From Rhizobiales bacterium 65-79 (GTDB taxonomy: Bacteria > Pseudomonadota > Alphaproteobacteria > Rhizobiales > Rhizobiaceae), in contig MKRJ01000034.1 in assembly GCA_001896885.1 (NCBI GenBank), positions 1 through 64,000 on the forward strand: a stretch of DNA of 64,000 bases, in the 5' to 3' direction. Below the pieces are notes generated by a model, which saw nothing but the letters and a program-made list of their open reading frames with translations, was not told the DNA's origin and did no database searches. Positions within the stretch are counted from its first letter, which is position 1. The number at the start of each line of letters is the position of its first letter. Shown here piece by piece: positions 16,563 to 28,100 of this stretch. The translations under genes were made by a program, and so were the position numbers.

Positions 16563-17018
16563 ATGCGATCGCTACGCCTCGGTCTCGTGGTCTCCCTCGT
16601 CCTGAACGTCTTCCTGCTGGCGGCGATCGGCGGCGGGCTCGCGTGGCTCGCCTACAGGCCGGGCATGATCTTCGCCGGTTCGATGCGCGTCGCCGGCTCG
16701 GAGCTTCCGCCGGCCGAAAGCCGGGCTTTCCGGCAGACGTTGCGCGACACCCGGCTGTCGCTCCATGACACGGTGCTGGAGGCACGCAAGGCGCGCCGCG
16801 AGGCGATCGCGCTGCTCGGCCAGCCGAACCTCGACCAAGCCGCCCTTTCGGCCGCGCTCGAGCGACTGCGCAACGCGGACATGCATATCCGCACCGAAGT
16901 CGAGCGAAGCGCGATCGCGTTCGCCGCGACGCTGCCCGCGGCGGATCGCATGAAGCTGGCGGAGGCCATGGAGCAGCGTTCCCGTCCAGGCCGCAGGTTG
17001 CGGTGGTGGCCTTTCTAG
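16563..17018 (+). CDS. Periplasmic heavy-metal-sensor-like (CpxP/CnrX-like) membrane-anchored protein
   Basis: A 151-residue protein with an N-terminal membrane anchor (about residues 5-29) and a helical, charged periplasmic part. That part carries the pattern FRQTLRDTRLSLHDTVLEARKARREAIALL, typical of the CpxP/CnrX/ZraP-like periplasmic sensor fold (PF13801 type). It starts 4 bp after the anti-sigma-like gene. In comparable loci such a protein relays a periplasmic signal to the anti-sigma factor. The ligand is unknown; the sequence is not rich in His or Cys, so metal binding is not obvious. Confidence 0.78.
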   Translation: MRSLRLGLVVSLVLNVFLLAAIGGGLAWLAYRPGMIFAGSMRVAGSELPPAESRAFRQTLRDTRLSLHDTVLEARKARREAIALLGQPNLDQAALSAALERLRNADMHIRTEVERSAIAFAATLPAADRMKLAEAMEQRSRPGRRLRWWPF

Positions 17019-17104
17019 CCCGTCGCCGCTTCCCTTCTCAAAAAAGCGACGGATTTCTTTCCGGCGGCCGTTGAAGAAGAAATTCGGCAAGAGGAAATCC
17101 GGAA

Positions 17105-18529
17105 ATGTCGCTGCAACCGGCCAGTCTCTCTGCGGCTGCGGTCGCCCTCAACCGCTTCGGCCTCGGCGCCCGCCCCGACGACGAAGCGCCTGGCGACCCG
17201 AAGGCGTGGCTCACCGGCCAGTTCGGTCGATTCCAGGTAAGGCCCACCGGTTTCGACGCGTTGCCCGACGCGGGCGAGATCGTGGAGGGATATCGCGACC
17301 GCCTGCGGGCGATGCGCCGGGACGCCCGCCAGTCCGGCGCGGACGGCGTCGACAAGGACGAGCTGAAATCGCTGCAGCAGGATTTCCGCAAGGAGGTGCA
17401 GGCGTTATACCGCACGGCCGTCAACGCGCGCGCCGAAAGCGCGCTCGTCACCGACGCGCCCTTCGTCGAGAGGCTCGTCCATTTCTGGTCGAACCATTTC
17501 TGCGTTTCCGCCGACAACCCGCAGACCACCGCCTTCGCCGGGGCATTCGAGCGGGATGCGATCCGCCCGCACGTGCTCGGCCGGTTCCACGACATGCTGG
17601 TCGCCGTGGAGCAGCATCCCGCGATGCTGATCTACCTGAACCAGGCGACGTCGGTCGGGCCCGACAGCCCGGTCGCTGAGCGGGTGGCGGAGCGGAACCC
17701 GAAGCGCAAGCTCGGCCTCAACGAGAATCTCGGCCGCGAGACGATGGAACTCCACACGCTCGGCGTCCGCTCCGGCTATACGCAGGCCGACGTCACCGAA
17801 TATTCGCGCGCGCTGACCGGCTGGACGATCGGCGGGTTCGGTCCCGGTCCGGCGGGAAACGACAGCCCGGACGCGTTCGAATTCCGCCCCGGCCTGCACG
17901 AACCGGGGGCGCGTACCATCCTCGGCAAGCGCTACGGCGAACCCGGCGAGAGACAGGCGCTGGCGGTGCTCGCCGACTTCGCCGCATCGCCGCACACGGC
18001 GGACCATGTCGCGGAAAAGCTGGCCCGGCACTTCGCCGGGGACACGCCGCCGCCGGCGCTGGTGGCCCGGCTCTCGGCGACCTTCGTAAAGAGCGGCGGC
18101 GACCTGCCGACCATCTACCGCGCGCTGATCGACGCGCCGGAACCGTGGGCGCCCGAGCCGCTGAAATTCAAGACGCCGTGGGAGTGGACGATTTCGGCCT
18201 TGCGCGGGACGGGGCGGCGCGACCTCGACGGCATCAATGTCGCCGGGATCATGAACCAACTCGGGCAGCCCGTCTGGCGGCCGCGCTCGCCGGCCGGCTG
18301 GGACGATATCGCCGCAAGCTGGGCGGCGCCCGACGCGCTTCTGCGCCGGGTCGACCTGGCGCAGCGTCTGGCGCGGCCTGCGGCGGTGCGCGAGGACGCG
18401 CGCGCGCTCGGGCCGCGGCTGATGCCCGGTTCGCTCTCGCCGGCGACGGCCGAGCAGGTGGCGCGGGCCGAGAGCCCGACCAGCGCGCTGGCGCTGCTCC
18501 TCGTCTCCCCCGATTTCCTCAGGAGGTAG
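17105..18529 (+). CDS. DUF1800 domain-containing protein
   Basis: This 474-residue protein belongs to DUF1800 (PF08811). Markers are the N-terminal ALNRFGLGARPDD segment, WSNHFCVS, NENLGRETMELHTLGV and YTQADVTEYSRALTGWTI. The biochemical role is unknown. It has no signal peptide of its own. DUF1800 genes usually sit directly before a DUF1501 gene, whose product carries a Tat signal, so export as a hitch-hiking partner is possible but unproven. It starts 86 bp after the periplasmic sensor gene and ends 4 bp before the DUF1501 gene. Confidence 0.92.
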   Translation: MSLQPASLSAAAVALNRFGLGARPDDEAPGDPKAWLTGQFGRFQVRPTGFDALPDAGEIVEGYRDRLRAMRRDARQSGADGVDKDELKSLQQDFRKEVQALYRTAVNARAESALVTDAPFVERLVHFWSNHFCVSADNPQTTAFAGAFERDAIRPHVLGRFHDMLVAVEQHPAMLIYLNQATSVGPDSPVAERVAERNPKRKLGLNENLGRETMELHTLGVRSGYTQADVTEYSRALTGWTIGGFGPGPAGNDSPDAFEFRPGLHEPGARTILGKRYGEPGERQALAVLADFAASPHTADHVAEKLARHFAGDTPPPALVARLSATFVKSGGDLPTIYRALIDAPEPWAPEPLKFKTPWEWTISALRGTGRRDLDGINVAGIMNQLGQPVWRPRSPAGWDDIAASWAAPDALLRRVDLAQRLARPAAVREDARALGPRLMPGSLSPATAEQVARAESPTSALALLLVSPDFLRR

Positions 18530-18533
18530 TCCG

Positions 18534-19676
18534 ATGATGCTTCACCGCCGCAGGTTCCTGCAGATCGCGGCCGCCGGGGCGGGCGCGCTCTGGGTCAGCC
18601 CGCACATGGCGCTCGCCGCCGTCGAGACCGACCGCCGCTTCATCTTCATCATCCAGCGCGGCGCCGCCGACGGGCTCGACATCGTGCGCCCCTTCGGCGA
18701 TCCCGCTTTTGACGGCCTGCGCGGCCGCATCGCCGGCGATGCGGCCGCTTCGATCAAGCTCGACGGCACGTTCTCGCTGCATCCGTCGCTGGCCGAGATC
18801 GGGAAAATGTACGCGGCGAACCAGGCGCTCTTCGTCCACGCCGTCGCCTCGCCCTACCGGGACCGCTCGCATTTCGACGGCCAGAACGTGCTCGAGACGG
18901 GCGGTTCCCAGCCTTACCAGATGAAGGACGGCTGGCTGAACCGACTGGTCTCGCTGATGCCGCACGAGAAGGACGAGGCGATCGCCTTCGCGCCGACCGT
19001 CCCGATGGCGCTGCGAGGCCCGACGCCGGTGACCTCCTACGCTCCCTCCAGCCTGCCCGATGCGACCGACGACCTGATGGCGCGCGTCGGCATGCTCTAC
19101 CAGAACGACCCCCAGCTCCATCCGCTGTGGAGTGAGGCGCTGGAGGCCAAGGGGCTCGCGAACGGCACGGGGCCGAAGCAGGATCCGGCCGGGCTCGGCC
19201 AGCTCGCCGCGCGGTTCCTCACCAAGGACAACGGCCCGCGCATCGCCATGATCGAGACCGAGGGCTGGGACACGCATTTCGCGCAGGCGCCGCGGCTGAC
19301 GGCGCGGCTGAAGGCGCTCGACGCGATGGTCGCGGCCATGCGCGACGGGCTCGGCCCGCTCTGGGCGAAGACCACCGTCCTCGTCGCCACCGAATTCGGC
19401 CGCACCGTCGCCGTAAACGGGACCGGCGGCACCGACCACGGCACGGCGTCGGTCGCAATGCTGATCGGCGGCGCGGTAAAGGGCGGGCGCGTCGTCGCCG
19501 ACTGGCCCGGCCTGTCGCACCTCTACGAGGAGCGCGACCTGAAGCCGACCATGGCGCTCGACGGGCTGATCGCCGGCGCGGCAGGCGAAACCTTCGCGCT
19601 CGACGCCGAAAAGGTGGCGAACGGCCTCTTCGGCGAAGGCGCCGGCCGCCCCGCCAGCGGGCTGATACGGAGCTAG
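18534..19676 (+). CDS. DUF1501 protein with Tat signal peptide
   Basis: This 380-residue protein starts with a twin-arginine signal (HRRRFLQIAAAGAGALWVS). The DUF1501 (PF07394) domain follows, with the motifs QRGAADGLD, RDRSHFDGQN, IETEGWDTH and EFGRTVAVNGTGGTDHG. The family is related in fold to alkaline phosphatases and sulfatases, and the Asp/His residues in the last motifs could bind metal; the substrate is unknown. It would act in the periplasm after folding in the cytoplasm. It is the last gene of the ECF-headed cluster, and a 9-bp hairpin follows. ATG 18534 or ATG 18537 are both possible starts. Confidence 0.92.
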   Translation: MMLHRRRFLQIAAAGAGALWVSPHMALAAVETDRRFIFIIQRGAADGLDIVRPFGDPAFDGLRGRIAGDAAASIKLDGTFSLHPSLAEIGKMYAANQALFVHAVASPYRDRSHFDGQNVLETGGSQPYQMKDGWLNRLVSLMPHEKDEAIAFAPTVPMALRGPTPVTSYAPSSLPDATDDLMARVGMLYQNDPQLHPLWSEALEAKGLANGTGPKQDPAGLGQLAARFLTKDNGPRIAMIETEGWDTHFAQAPRLTARLKALDAMVAAMRDGLGPLWAKTTVLVATEFGRTVAVNGTGGTDHGTASVAMLIGGAVKGGRVVADWPGLSHLYEERDLKPTMALDGLIAGAAGETFALDAEKVANGLFGEGAGRPASGLIRS

Positions 19677-19681
19677 GCGGG

Positions 19682-19707
19682 CGCTCTCCCCGCCGAAAGG
19701 GAGAGCG
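19682..19707 (+). terminator. Terminator-like hairpin after the DUF1501 gene
   Basis: CGCTCTCCC and GGGAGAGCG form a 9-bp stem with an 8-nt loop, 5 nt after the stop codon. It is similar in sequence to the other intergenic palindromes of this window. Confidence 0.6.
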
Positions 19708-19975
19708 ACGGGGCGACAGCGTGCACCCCTATCTCCCCTCTCGCGGAGGAGAAAGCGATTTCAACGGCTTAGCGGGCGAGCCGAAAGCGAAGCGTGGATA
19801 AACGTTAGAAATCGCAAGAGAGGGCTGAAGAGTCGCCAGCCGCACCTCCCTTTGTGGTCGGCGGCCACAGGTCGCCGGGTGGGGGTATTTGTCGGCTGCA
19901 GCAAGAGTGGTGACCCCCTCTCCGCCTCGCTTCGCTCGGCACCTCTCCCCCTCCGGGGGCGAAGACGGGAGCTTG
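19708..19975. repeat. Intergenic repeat mosaic between DUF1501 and ppdK genes
   Basis: The gap between the two convergent genes holds no gene. It is made of fragments typical of rhizobial intergenic repeats: CTCCCCTCTCGCGGAGGAG near 19731 and a stretch near 19915-19965 with CCCCCTCTCCGCC, GCTTCGCTCGGC and CTCCCCCTCCGGGGGCG. It probably ends both transcripts. Confidence 0.5.
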
Positions 19976-22639
<2,664 letters not shown>

Positions 22640-22837
22640 GAAAAATCCTCGTCGATTTCCGCGATTGGCCGGCCGCGAACCCCATCGAATGATGACGGAT
22701 AGGGTGGCCCATGCGCAAACGCAAGGCGAAGCCGGGCGTTCCGCATCATCCAATCGATTAAGTCCGCACCCGGATTTTGGGCTTGCCCTTCCAGCCGCCT
22801 CATATTAGAACAAAAAAAGAACATTCAGGAGGGCAAG

Positions 22838-23182
22838 ATGCCCCAGACAGGCAAGCTCGACTATCTCGAAATGCCGGCGACCGGCGGTACGCTCGACGCC
22901 GCGAAATCCTTCTACAGCCGCGCCTTCGGCTGGAGTTTTACCGATTACGGCCCGACCTACGCCGCCTTCTCGGAAGGGCTGGACGGCGGCTTGCAGGCGG
23001 ATACCGGCGAGGCGCCGGCCAAGCCGCTGCCGGTGCTTTACTCGGAGGACCTCGAAGCGACGCTGGAAGCGGTGGAGACGGCCGGCGGAAAAGTGGTGCG
23101 GCCGATCTTCGCGTTCCCTGGCGGAAGGCGCTTCCACTTCACCGATCCGGCGGGAAACGAGCTGGCCGTGTGGGGGAAGTGA
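22838..23182 (+). CDS. VOC family (glyoxalase/bleomycin-resistance fold) protein
   Basis: A 114-residue single-domain vicinal-oxygen-chelate protein with paired beta-alpha-beta-beta-beta modules: DYLEMPA near the start, FYSRAFGWSF, and FHFTDPAGNELAVWG at the end. Members include glyoxalases, dioxygenases and antibiotic-binding proteins; short members like this are mostly of unknown role. AGGAGG lies 8 nt before the ATG. It is divergent from ppdK across about 200 bp that must hold both promoters. Confidence 0.86.
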   Translation: MPQTGKLDYLEMPATGGTLDAAKSFYSRAFGWSFTDYGPTYAAFSEGLDGGLQADTGEAPAKPLPVLYSEDLEATLEAVETAGGKVVRPIFAFPGGRRFHFTDPAGNELAVWGK

Positions 23183-23226
23183 AGCCTGGCAGCGAGACCT
23201 TCAACTTCGACAAAGGGGTAGCGCTT

Positions 23227-23634
23227 ATGCGCGGTTCAAGGCCAACACGGACAAAAAGGGCCAGGACACTACGCAAAGCAGACAATGACGCAGAGCGGTC
23301 ATTATGGCAGGAAATTCGAGGTCGAAGACTGAACGGATATAAGTTTGTTCGACAATTTCCCGTTGGGTATTATTTCGCCGATTTCGCCTGTCGCGAAGAG
23401 TGTTTGGTCGTTGAGGTAGACGGCAGCCAGCACGCAGACTGCGCATACGACCAAACCCGAGATCGCTTTATGACGGAAAGCGGATGGTCGGTTCTCCGAT
23501 TTTGGAATGTGGACGTGCTCAAAGAAAAACAAGCAGTTCTAGCCACTATATTGGCTGCGTTGAATGGGCGTTTCAGGGAAAGAATTGTCTCCAGCGATCT
23601 GCGGTTCATACCTTCAAAAAATTTGCGCCCTTGA
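23227..23634 (+). CDS. DUF559 endonuclease-like protein
   Basis: The 135-residue protein matches DUF559 (PF04480), a small domain with the restriction-endonuclease/Vsr fold. It has the N-terminal AERSLWQEIRGRRLNGYKFVRQFPVGYYFADFAC pattern (residues near 26-60), the core acidic residue in LVVEVDGSQH, and a final helix after VLRFWNVDVLKE. The function of stand-alone copies is unknown; mismatch or DNA-repair nuclease activity is only inferred from fold. Base composition is clearly more A/T-rich than its neighbours and two strong palindromes follow, suggesting a mobile or recently gained gene. It begins 44 bp after the VOC gene, whose frame continues into it only by chance. Confidence 0.85.
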   Translation: MRGSRPTRTKRARTLRKADNDAERSLWQEIRGRRLNGYKFVRQFPVGYYFADFACREECLVVEVDGSQHADCAYDQTRDRFMTESGWSVLRFWNVDVLKEKQAVLATILAALNGRFRERIVSSDLRFIPSKNLRP

Positions 23635-23660
23635 ACGAGACACAAGGCCCCTCACCCTTA

Positions 23661-23689
23661 CCCTCTCCCCGTAAAGAACGGGGAGAGGG
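23661..23689. terminator. 12-bp hairpin between DUF559 and smc genes (first)
   Basis: CCCTCTCCCCGT and ACGGGGAGAGGG are exact complements around AAAGA. Lying between convergent genes, it probably terminates from both sides and belongs to the family of intergenic palindromes seen elsewhere in the window. Confidence 0.6.
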
Positions 23690-23710
23690 GGCGCCAGCGT
23701 AGCCGCTTCC

Positions 23711-23736
23711 CCTTCTCCCCGCGCGCGGGGAGAAGG
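23711..23736. terminator. 12-bp hairpin between DUF559 and smc genes (second)
   Basis: CCTTCTCCCCGC-GC-GCGGGGAGAAGG is a perfect 26-nt palindrome, 35 nt before the smc stop codon. It is a variant of the first hairpin (CTCCCCG / CGGGGAG core), pointing to a duplicated repeat unit. Confidence 0.6.
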
Positions 23737-23770
23737 TCCCGGCAGGGGGATGAGGGGCAGCGAGGAATTT

Positions 23771-26700
23771 CTAGCTCGCTTCGCGCATCTGCTCGGCGGT
23801 CTGGAGATCGACTGAAACCAGCTGGCTGATGCCCTGCTCGGCCATGGTGACGCCGAAAAGGCGGTCCATGCGCGCCATGGTGATCGGGTTATGCGTGATG
23901 ACGACGAAGCGCGTCTCGGTCGATTTCGACATCTCGTCCATGAGATTGCAGAAGCGCTCGACATTGTGATCGTCGAGCGGCGCGTCGACCTCGTCGAGCA
24001 CGCAGATCGGCGCCGGGTTGGTCAGGAAGACCGCAAAGATCAGCGCCATCGCCGTCAGCGCCTGCTCGCCGCCGGAAAGAAGCGTCATGGTCTGCGGCTT
24101 CTTGCCGGGCGGGCGGGCCAGGATCTCCAGTCCGGCCTCCAGCGGATCTTCCGACTCCACCAGTTGAAGTTCCGCCGTACCGCCGCCGAACAAGGACGTG
24201 AAAAGCTTCTGGAAATGAGCGTTCACCACACCGAAGGCTTCGAGCAGCCGCTCGCGGCCTTCGCGGTTCAGGCTCTGGATCGCCTGGCGCAGCTTGCGGA
24301 TCGCCTCGATGATGTCTTCCCGCTCGGAAACGATCGTCTCCAGCCGTTCGGAAAGTTCCTTCTGCTCCTCCTCGGCGCGCAAATTGACCGCGCCCAGACG
24401 CTCGCGCTCGATGCGCAATTTCTCAAGCCGCCGCTCGATCTCTTCCGCGTCCGGCAGCGGGTCGTCCGGCCGGAGGCCGGTATGTTGGATAACCAGATGG
24501 GGCGGCGTGCCGAGCGCCTCCTGGATGCGCGCCTCGGCGTCCCGGCGCCTATCGTCCGCCGCGGTCAGGCGCTCCTCGGCGCGGGCGCGCGCCTCGCGCG
24601 ATTCCGCCAGCATCTGGATCGCGGCAGTAGCCGCCTTGTCGAGTTCGGCCTGCCGGTTCTCCGCTTCCTGCAGCCGGTCGGCGGCGGCTTTTCGCAACGC
24701 CTCGACCTCGGAGAGCTGCGACATCAGCTTGCGCCGCCGGGCATCGATCTCGTCGGGCGCGTCGGCAAGCCTTTCGGATTCCGCCGAGGCCTCCGTGCGC
24801 CGTTCCGACAGCGCCACGATCTGGTGATCGGCGTTTTCGGCGCGGGAACGCCAGCTCTCGCGCTCGCCCGCAATGGCGGCAAGCCGGCGCTGCCGCATCT
24901 CCGTCTCGCGGCGCAGGCCTTCATGCGTGGCGCGCGCCTCGGCGGCGGCCGCGCGCTCACCCGCCACGCGGGCCGAAAGCTCGGCGATCGCCTTCTCCAG
25001 GGATGACAGGTCTGGCGCCTGCGACAGCGCGACCTCGGCCGCCGCGAAAGCCTGAACGGCCTCGTCGCGGCTCTCCACGATCCGCCCGCGCGATTCCGCC
25101 AGCGCCGTTCGCCGGCCGGACAGCGCTCCGGCCGCCTTCTCCGCCTCCGCCAGCGCCGTTCGGGCGTCGCTCAACGCGCGCTGCGAATGGCGCAAAGCCT
25201 CGCGTGCCGCGCGGTCCCGCTCCGCCGCCTCGCGCACGGCGCGCTCGCCGCCGGCCAGCGCCTCTTCCGCCGCGCGCACCTGCTTCGTCGCTTCGACCGC
25301 CTCGCCGTCGAGTTCGGCCAGCCGGTTTTTCTGGGCCAGGCGCTGTGCCGCCGGCGTCGGCGCATCGGCGCTCGCCGTGTAGCCATCCCAGCGCCAGAGT
25401 CCGCCATCCCTGCTGACCAGCCTCTGACCGGGTTTCAACAGCGCCTGAAGCCTGGCGCCGTCGGCGGCGTCGACCACGCCGATCTGAGCCAGGCGCCGAG
25501 ACAATTCCCGCGGCGCATCGACCACATCGGCGAGCCGGGCGGCTCCTTCCGGAAGATGCGGATCGGCCTCGGCGGATGGCGCCTCGCCCCAATGCACGGG
25601 CGCGCTCCTGTCGAGCGGCGCGTCGAGATCCTCGCCCAGCGCGGCGCCGAGCGCCGTCTCGAAGCCGCGCGTGACCTTGAGCTTTTCGAGCACCGCCGGG
25701 AATAGGTCCCCCGAGGCGGCGTTGATGATTTTCGCCAGCGTGCGCGCCTCCGTCTCGACGCGGCTCAATTCCGCCCGCGCTTCCTGGAGCGGCGCGCGCA
25801 GCGAGGCCTCGGCGGCACGCCTGGCCTCCACGTCCTTTTCGGCCTTCGCGGCCTCCGCTTCCGCCATCGTCAAGGCCGCTTCGGCCTGTTCGACCAGCAC
25901 GCGCTTCTCCGCCGGATCGGGAAGCCCGGCGATCTGGCCGGCGAGCGCCGAGACCTCGCGGTCGAGATCGGCAAGCTGGCGTTCGAGACGATCGCGGCGC
26001 TCCCCGCTTTCGCGCCTGTTGCGCTCAATCTGGGAGCGTTCCGCCGCCGCCTGCGCGCGATTGGAATTGGCCGCGGTCAGTTCTCCTTCGCTGGCGGCAA
26101 GCGCCGCGGCGGCCGCTTCCATGGCCTCCTTCAGACCGGCCTCGCGGCCCGAAGCCCCCGCCTCCTCCCCGCGCAGCGACTTCTCCTCCGCATCGAGCCG
26201 CTCCAGCGTCTCCGCATTGTCGCGCACCATCCGGCGTTCGCGTTCGATATCGGCGTCCAGTTGGGCCACGCGCTTCTGCAATTCGTCGCGGCGGGCGCGG
26301 ACGCGTTCGGCCTCCTCCTCCATCTGGGCGCGGGCGATGGTAAGGCGCTGCAAGGCCGCGGCCGCCTCGGCTTCCGCCTCGCGCAGGCCGGGTAGGCCCT
26401 TCGCCGCGATGGCCTGCGCCTTCGCCGCCTCGATCTGCGCCGCCGCCTTCTCGGCGACGGCGGAAGTCGCGGCGGAAAGCGCCGACTGCGCCTCGGCCTC
26501 CTGCGTCTTGGCCAGAGTCCAGCGCAGATGCAGGAGCGTCGCCTCGGCCTTGCGGATGTCGGCGGAGAGGTTCTTGAAGCGCGAAGCCTGCCGGGCCTGC
26601 CGTTTCAGACTCTCGATCTGGCTTTCCAGTTCGCCGACCACGTCGTCGAGGCGCTCGAGGTTCTGTTCGGCGGCGCGCAGGCGGAGCTCGGCCTCGTGGC

Positions 26701-27229
26701 GGCGCGTGTGCAGGCCGGAAATGCCCGCCGCCTCTTCCAGAAGCGCGCGGCGCGCCTGCGGCTTCGCCTGGATGAGTTCGCCGATGCGGCCCTGCCCCAC
26801 CATGGAGGGCGAGCGCGCGCCGGTCGACTGGTCGGCGAAGAGAAGCTGCACGTCCTTCGCCCGCGCCTCGCGGCCGTTGATGCGATAGACCGAACCCGCC
26901 TCGCGCTCGATGCGCCGCGATACCTGCAACTCATCGGCGTCGTTGAAGGAAGGCGGAGCGCTGCGGTCGGAATTGTCGAGAAAAAGCGTGACCTCGGCGG
27001 TGTTGCGCGCCGGACGGGTCGAGGAGCCGGAGAAGATCACGTCGTCCATGCCGGACGCGCGCATGTTCTTGAACGAGCTTTCGCCCATCACCCAGCGCAG
27101 CGCCTCGACCAGGTTCGACTTGCCGCAGCCGTTCGGCCCGACCACGCCGGTCAGGCCGCGCTCGATGACGAATTCCCCCGGTTCGACGAAGGATTTGAAG
27201 CCGAGCAGGCGGAGGCGCGAGAAGCGCAT
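23771..27229 (-). CDS. smc: Chromosome segregation protein SMC
   Basis: This 1152-residue structural-maintenance-of-chromosomes ATPase has Walker A GPNGCGKSN at residues 31-39. Two long Ala/Glu/Arg-rich coiled coils (about 170-490 and 640-990) flank a hinge of about 500-620. The C-terminal ABC signature TLLSGGEQALTAMALIFA is followed by the Walker B VLDEVDAPLDDHNVERF. With ScpA/ScpB it extrudes DNA loops and helps separate chromosomes; those partners are not in this window. The gene follows the DsbA-like gene after a repeat-rich gap, the usual order in Hyphomicrobiales. Confidence 0.96.
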   Translation of the reverse strand: MRFSRLRLLGFKSFVEPGEFVIERGLTGVVGPNGCGKSNLVEALRWVMGESSFKNMRASGMDDVIFSGSSTRPARNTAEVTLFLDNSDRSAPPSFNDADELQVSRRIEREAGSVYRINGREARAKDVQLLFADQSTGARSPSMVGQGRIGELIQAKPQARRALLEEAAGISGLHTRRHEAELRLRAAEQNLERLDDVVGELESQIESLKRQARQASRFKNLSADIRKAEATLLHLRWTLAKTQEAEAQSALSAATSAVAEKAAAQIEAAKAQAIAAKGLPGLREAEAEAAAALQRLTIARAQMEEEAERVRARRDELQKRVAQLDADIERERRMVRDNAETLERLDAEEKSLRGEEAGASGREAGLKEAMEAAAAALAASEGELTAANSNRAQAAAERSQIERNRRESGERRDRLERQLADLDREVSALAGQIAGLPDPAEKRVLVEQAEAALTMAEAEAAKAEKDVEARRAAEASLRAPLQEARAELSRVETEARTLAKIINAASGDLFPAVLEKLKVTRGFETALGAALGEDLDAPLDRSAPVHWGEAPSAEADPHLPEGAARLADVVDAPRELSRRLAQIGVVDAADGARLQALLKPGQRLVSRDGGLWRWDGYTASADAPTPAAQRLAQKNRLAELDGEAVEATKQVRAAEEALAGGERAVREAAERDRAAREALRHSQRALSDARTALAEAEKAAGALSGRRTALAESRGRIVESRDEAVQAFAAAEVALSQAPDLSSLEKAIAELSARVAGERAAAAEARATHEGLRRETEMRQRRLAAIAGERESWRSRAENADHQIVALSERRTEASAESERLADAPDEIDARRRKLMSQLSEVEALRKAAADRLQEAENRQAELDKAATAAIQMLAESREARARAEERLTAADDRRRDAEARIQEALGTPPHLVIQHTGLRPDDPLPDAEEIERRLEKLRIERERLGAVNLRAEEEQKELSERLETIVSEREDIIEAIRKLRQAIQSLNREGRERLLEAFGVVNAHFQKLFTSLFGGGTAELQLVESEDPLEAGLEILARPPGKKPQTMTLLSGGEQALTAMALIFAVFLTNPAPICVLDEVDAPLDDHNVERFCNLMDEMSKSTETRFVVITHNPITMARMDRLFGVTMAEQGISQLVSVDLQTAEQMREAS

Positions 27230-27386
27230 CGAGACTTACCCTCTCCCTCGGGCGGAGAATGGGCGCCTCGGGGTCCAGCCCTCGACCGGTCCGAGGACAA
27301 GCCCCGCGCCGGCGCGGGGGGCGCTGCGGCAATTGTTCCCACCCGCCCCTTCGGGGCGACCCTCCCACAAGGGGGAGGTTACGTCC
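27230..27386. repeat. Intergenic palindromic repeats between the DsbA-like and smc genes
   Basis: The gap holds CCCCGCGCCGGCGCGGGG (27302-27319, a perfect 18-nt palindrome), a CGCCCCTTCGGGGCG hairpin near 27342-27356 and CTCCCAC..GGGGGAGG pieces. These are typical rhizobial intergenic palindromes. They lie between two genes of the same direction, so they would separate the smc transcript from the upstream one or stabilise its ends. Confidence 0.55.
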
Positions 27387-28100
27387 TCACAGCAGCGGAT
27401 CGATGATCGCCGACATCTCTTCAATCGACATGGCCCCCGGATATTTCTTTCCGTTGATGAAGAAAGTGGGCGTGGCGTCGACGCCAAAGTCCTTTTCACC
27501 CCTTTTCTTGACCGCCCTGATGTCGTCCAGCAGCTTCTGGTCCGTCAAGCAGGCGTTGAACGTCTCCTGTGTAAAACCGGCAAGCTTGGAAATCTGCAGG
27601 AGCGCTCCCTTGGCGTCGTCGGCGCGCGCCCAGTTGTCCTGCTGGTGGAACAGCACGTCCACCATGGCGAAATACTTGTCCTTGGAGCAGCGGGCGAGCA
27701 TGAACGCCGCTTCCGCGCGCGGGTCCCAGGCGAATTCGCGCAGGATCAGCCGCACCTTGCCCGTGTCGATGTACTTCTTCCGGAGATCCGGCAGCGTCAC
27801 GATGTCGAAATGCGCGCAATGCGGGCAGGTCATCGACGCATATTCGACGATGGTCACCTTGGCGTCGTCCTTGCCCAACTGCATGTCCGGCAAGGCACCC
27901 GGCTGCAGCAGCTTCGCCATGTCCACCGTGCCTTCCGGCTTGGGCGCCTCGGTAGAGGTGGCCGAGGTCGTCATCGCATCGGTCGCCTGCGCGGTCGTCG
28001 ACCTGGCATCCGAATCGTTGCAGGCCGAAAGGAGCAGGCCCATGGCGGGCACGCCCGCCAGCGCCAGAAGGACGTTTCTACGGTCGATGGAAGGCTTCAT
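27387..28100 (-). CDS. DsbA-family thiol-disulfide oxidoreductase (lipoprotein-type signal)
   Basis: This 237-residue exported protein has an N-terminal RR-containing signal sequence ending in the lipobox LLSAC (Cys27). A Thr/Ser/Ala linker of about 50 residues comes next, then a thioredoxin-fold DsbA-like domain with active site CPHC at residues 92-95 and a cis-Pro region DATPTFFING. It should act on periplasmic protein thiols. The start at 28100 is preceded by AGGTGA; the ATG at 28133 is possible but has no such site. It lies between DUF721 and smc, all on the minus strand. Confidence 0.9.
   Translation of the reverse strand: MKPSIDRRNVLLALAGVPAMGLLLSACNDSDARSTTAQATDAMTTSATSTEAPKPEGTVDMAKLLQPGALPDMQLGKDDAKVTIVEYASMTCPHCAHFDIVTLPDLRKKYIDTGKVRLILREFAWDPRAEAAFMLARCSKDKYFAMVDVLFHQQDNWARADDAKGALLQISKLAGFTQETFNACLTDQKLLDDIRAVKKRGEKDFGVDATPTFFINGKKYPGAMSIEEMSAIIDPLL

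Noticed and set aside
22777-23226. Possible fusion of the VOC gene region with the DUF559 gene in one frame
   Set aside because: The VOC protein is in another frame with its own ribosome site and family end. The upstream part of the DUF559 frame has no family similarity.
23661-23736. Closely spaced repeats between DUF559 and smc as a CRISPR array
   Set aside because: Only two different palindromes, no regular spacers and no cas genes. They are intergenic hairpins.
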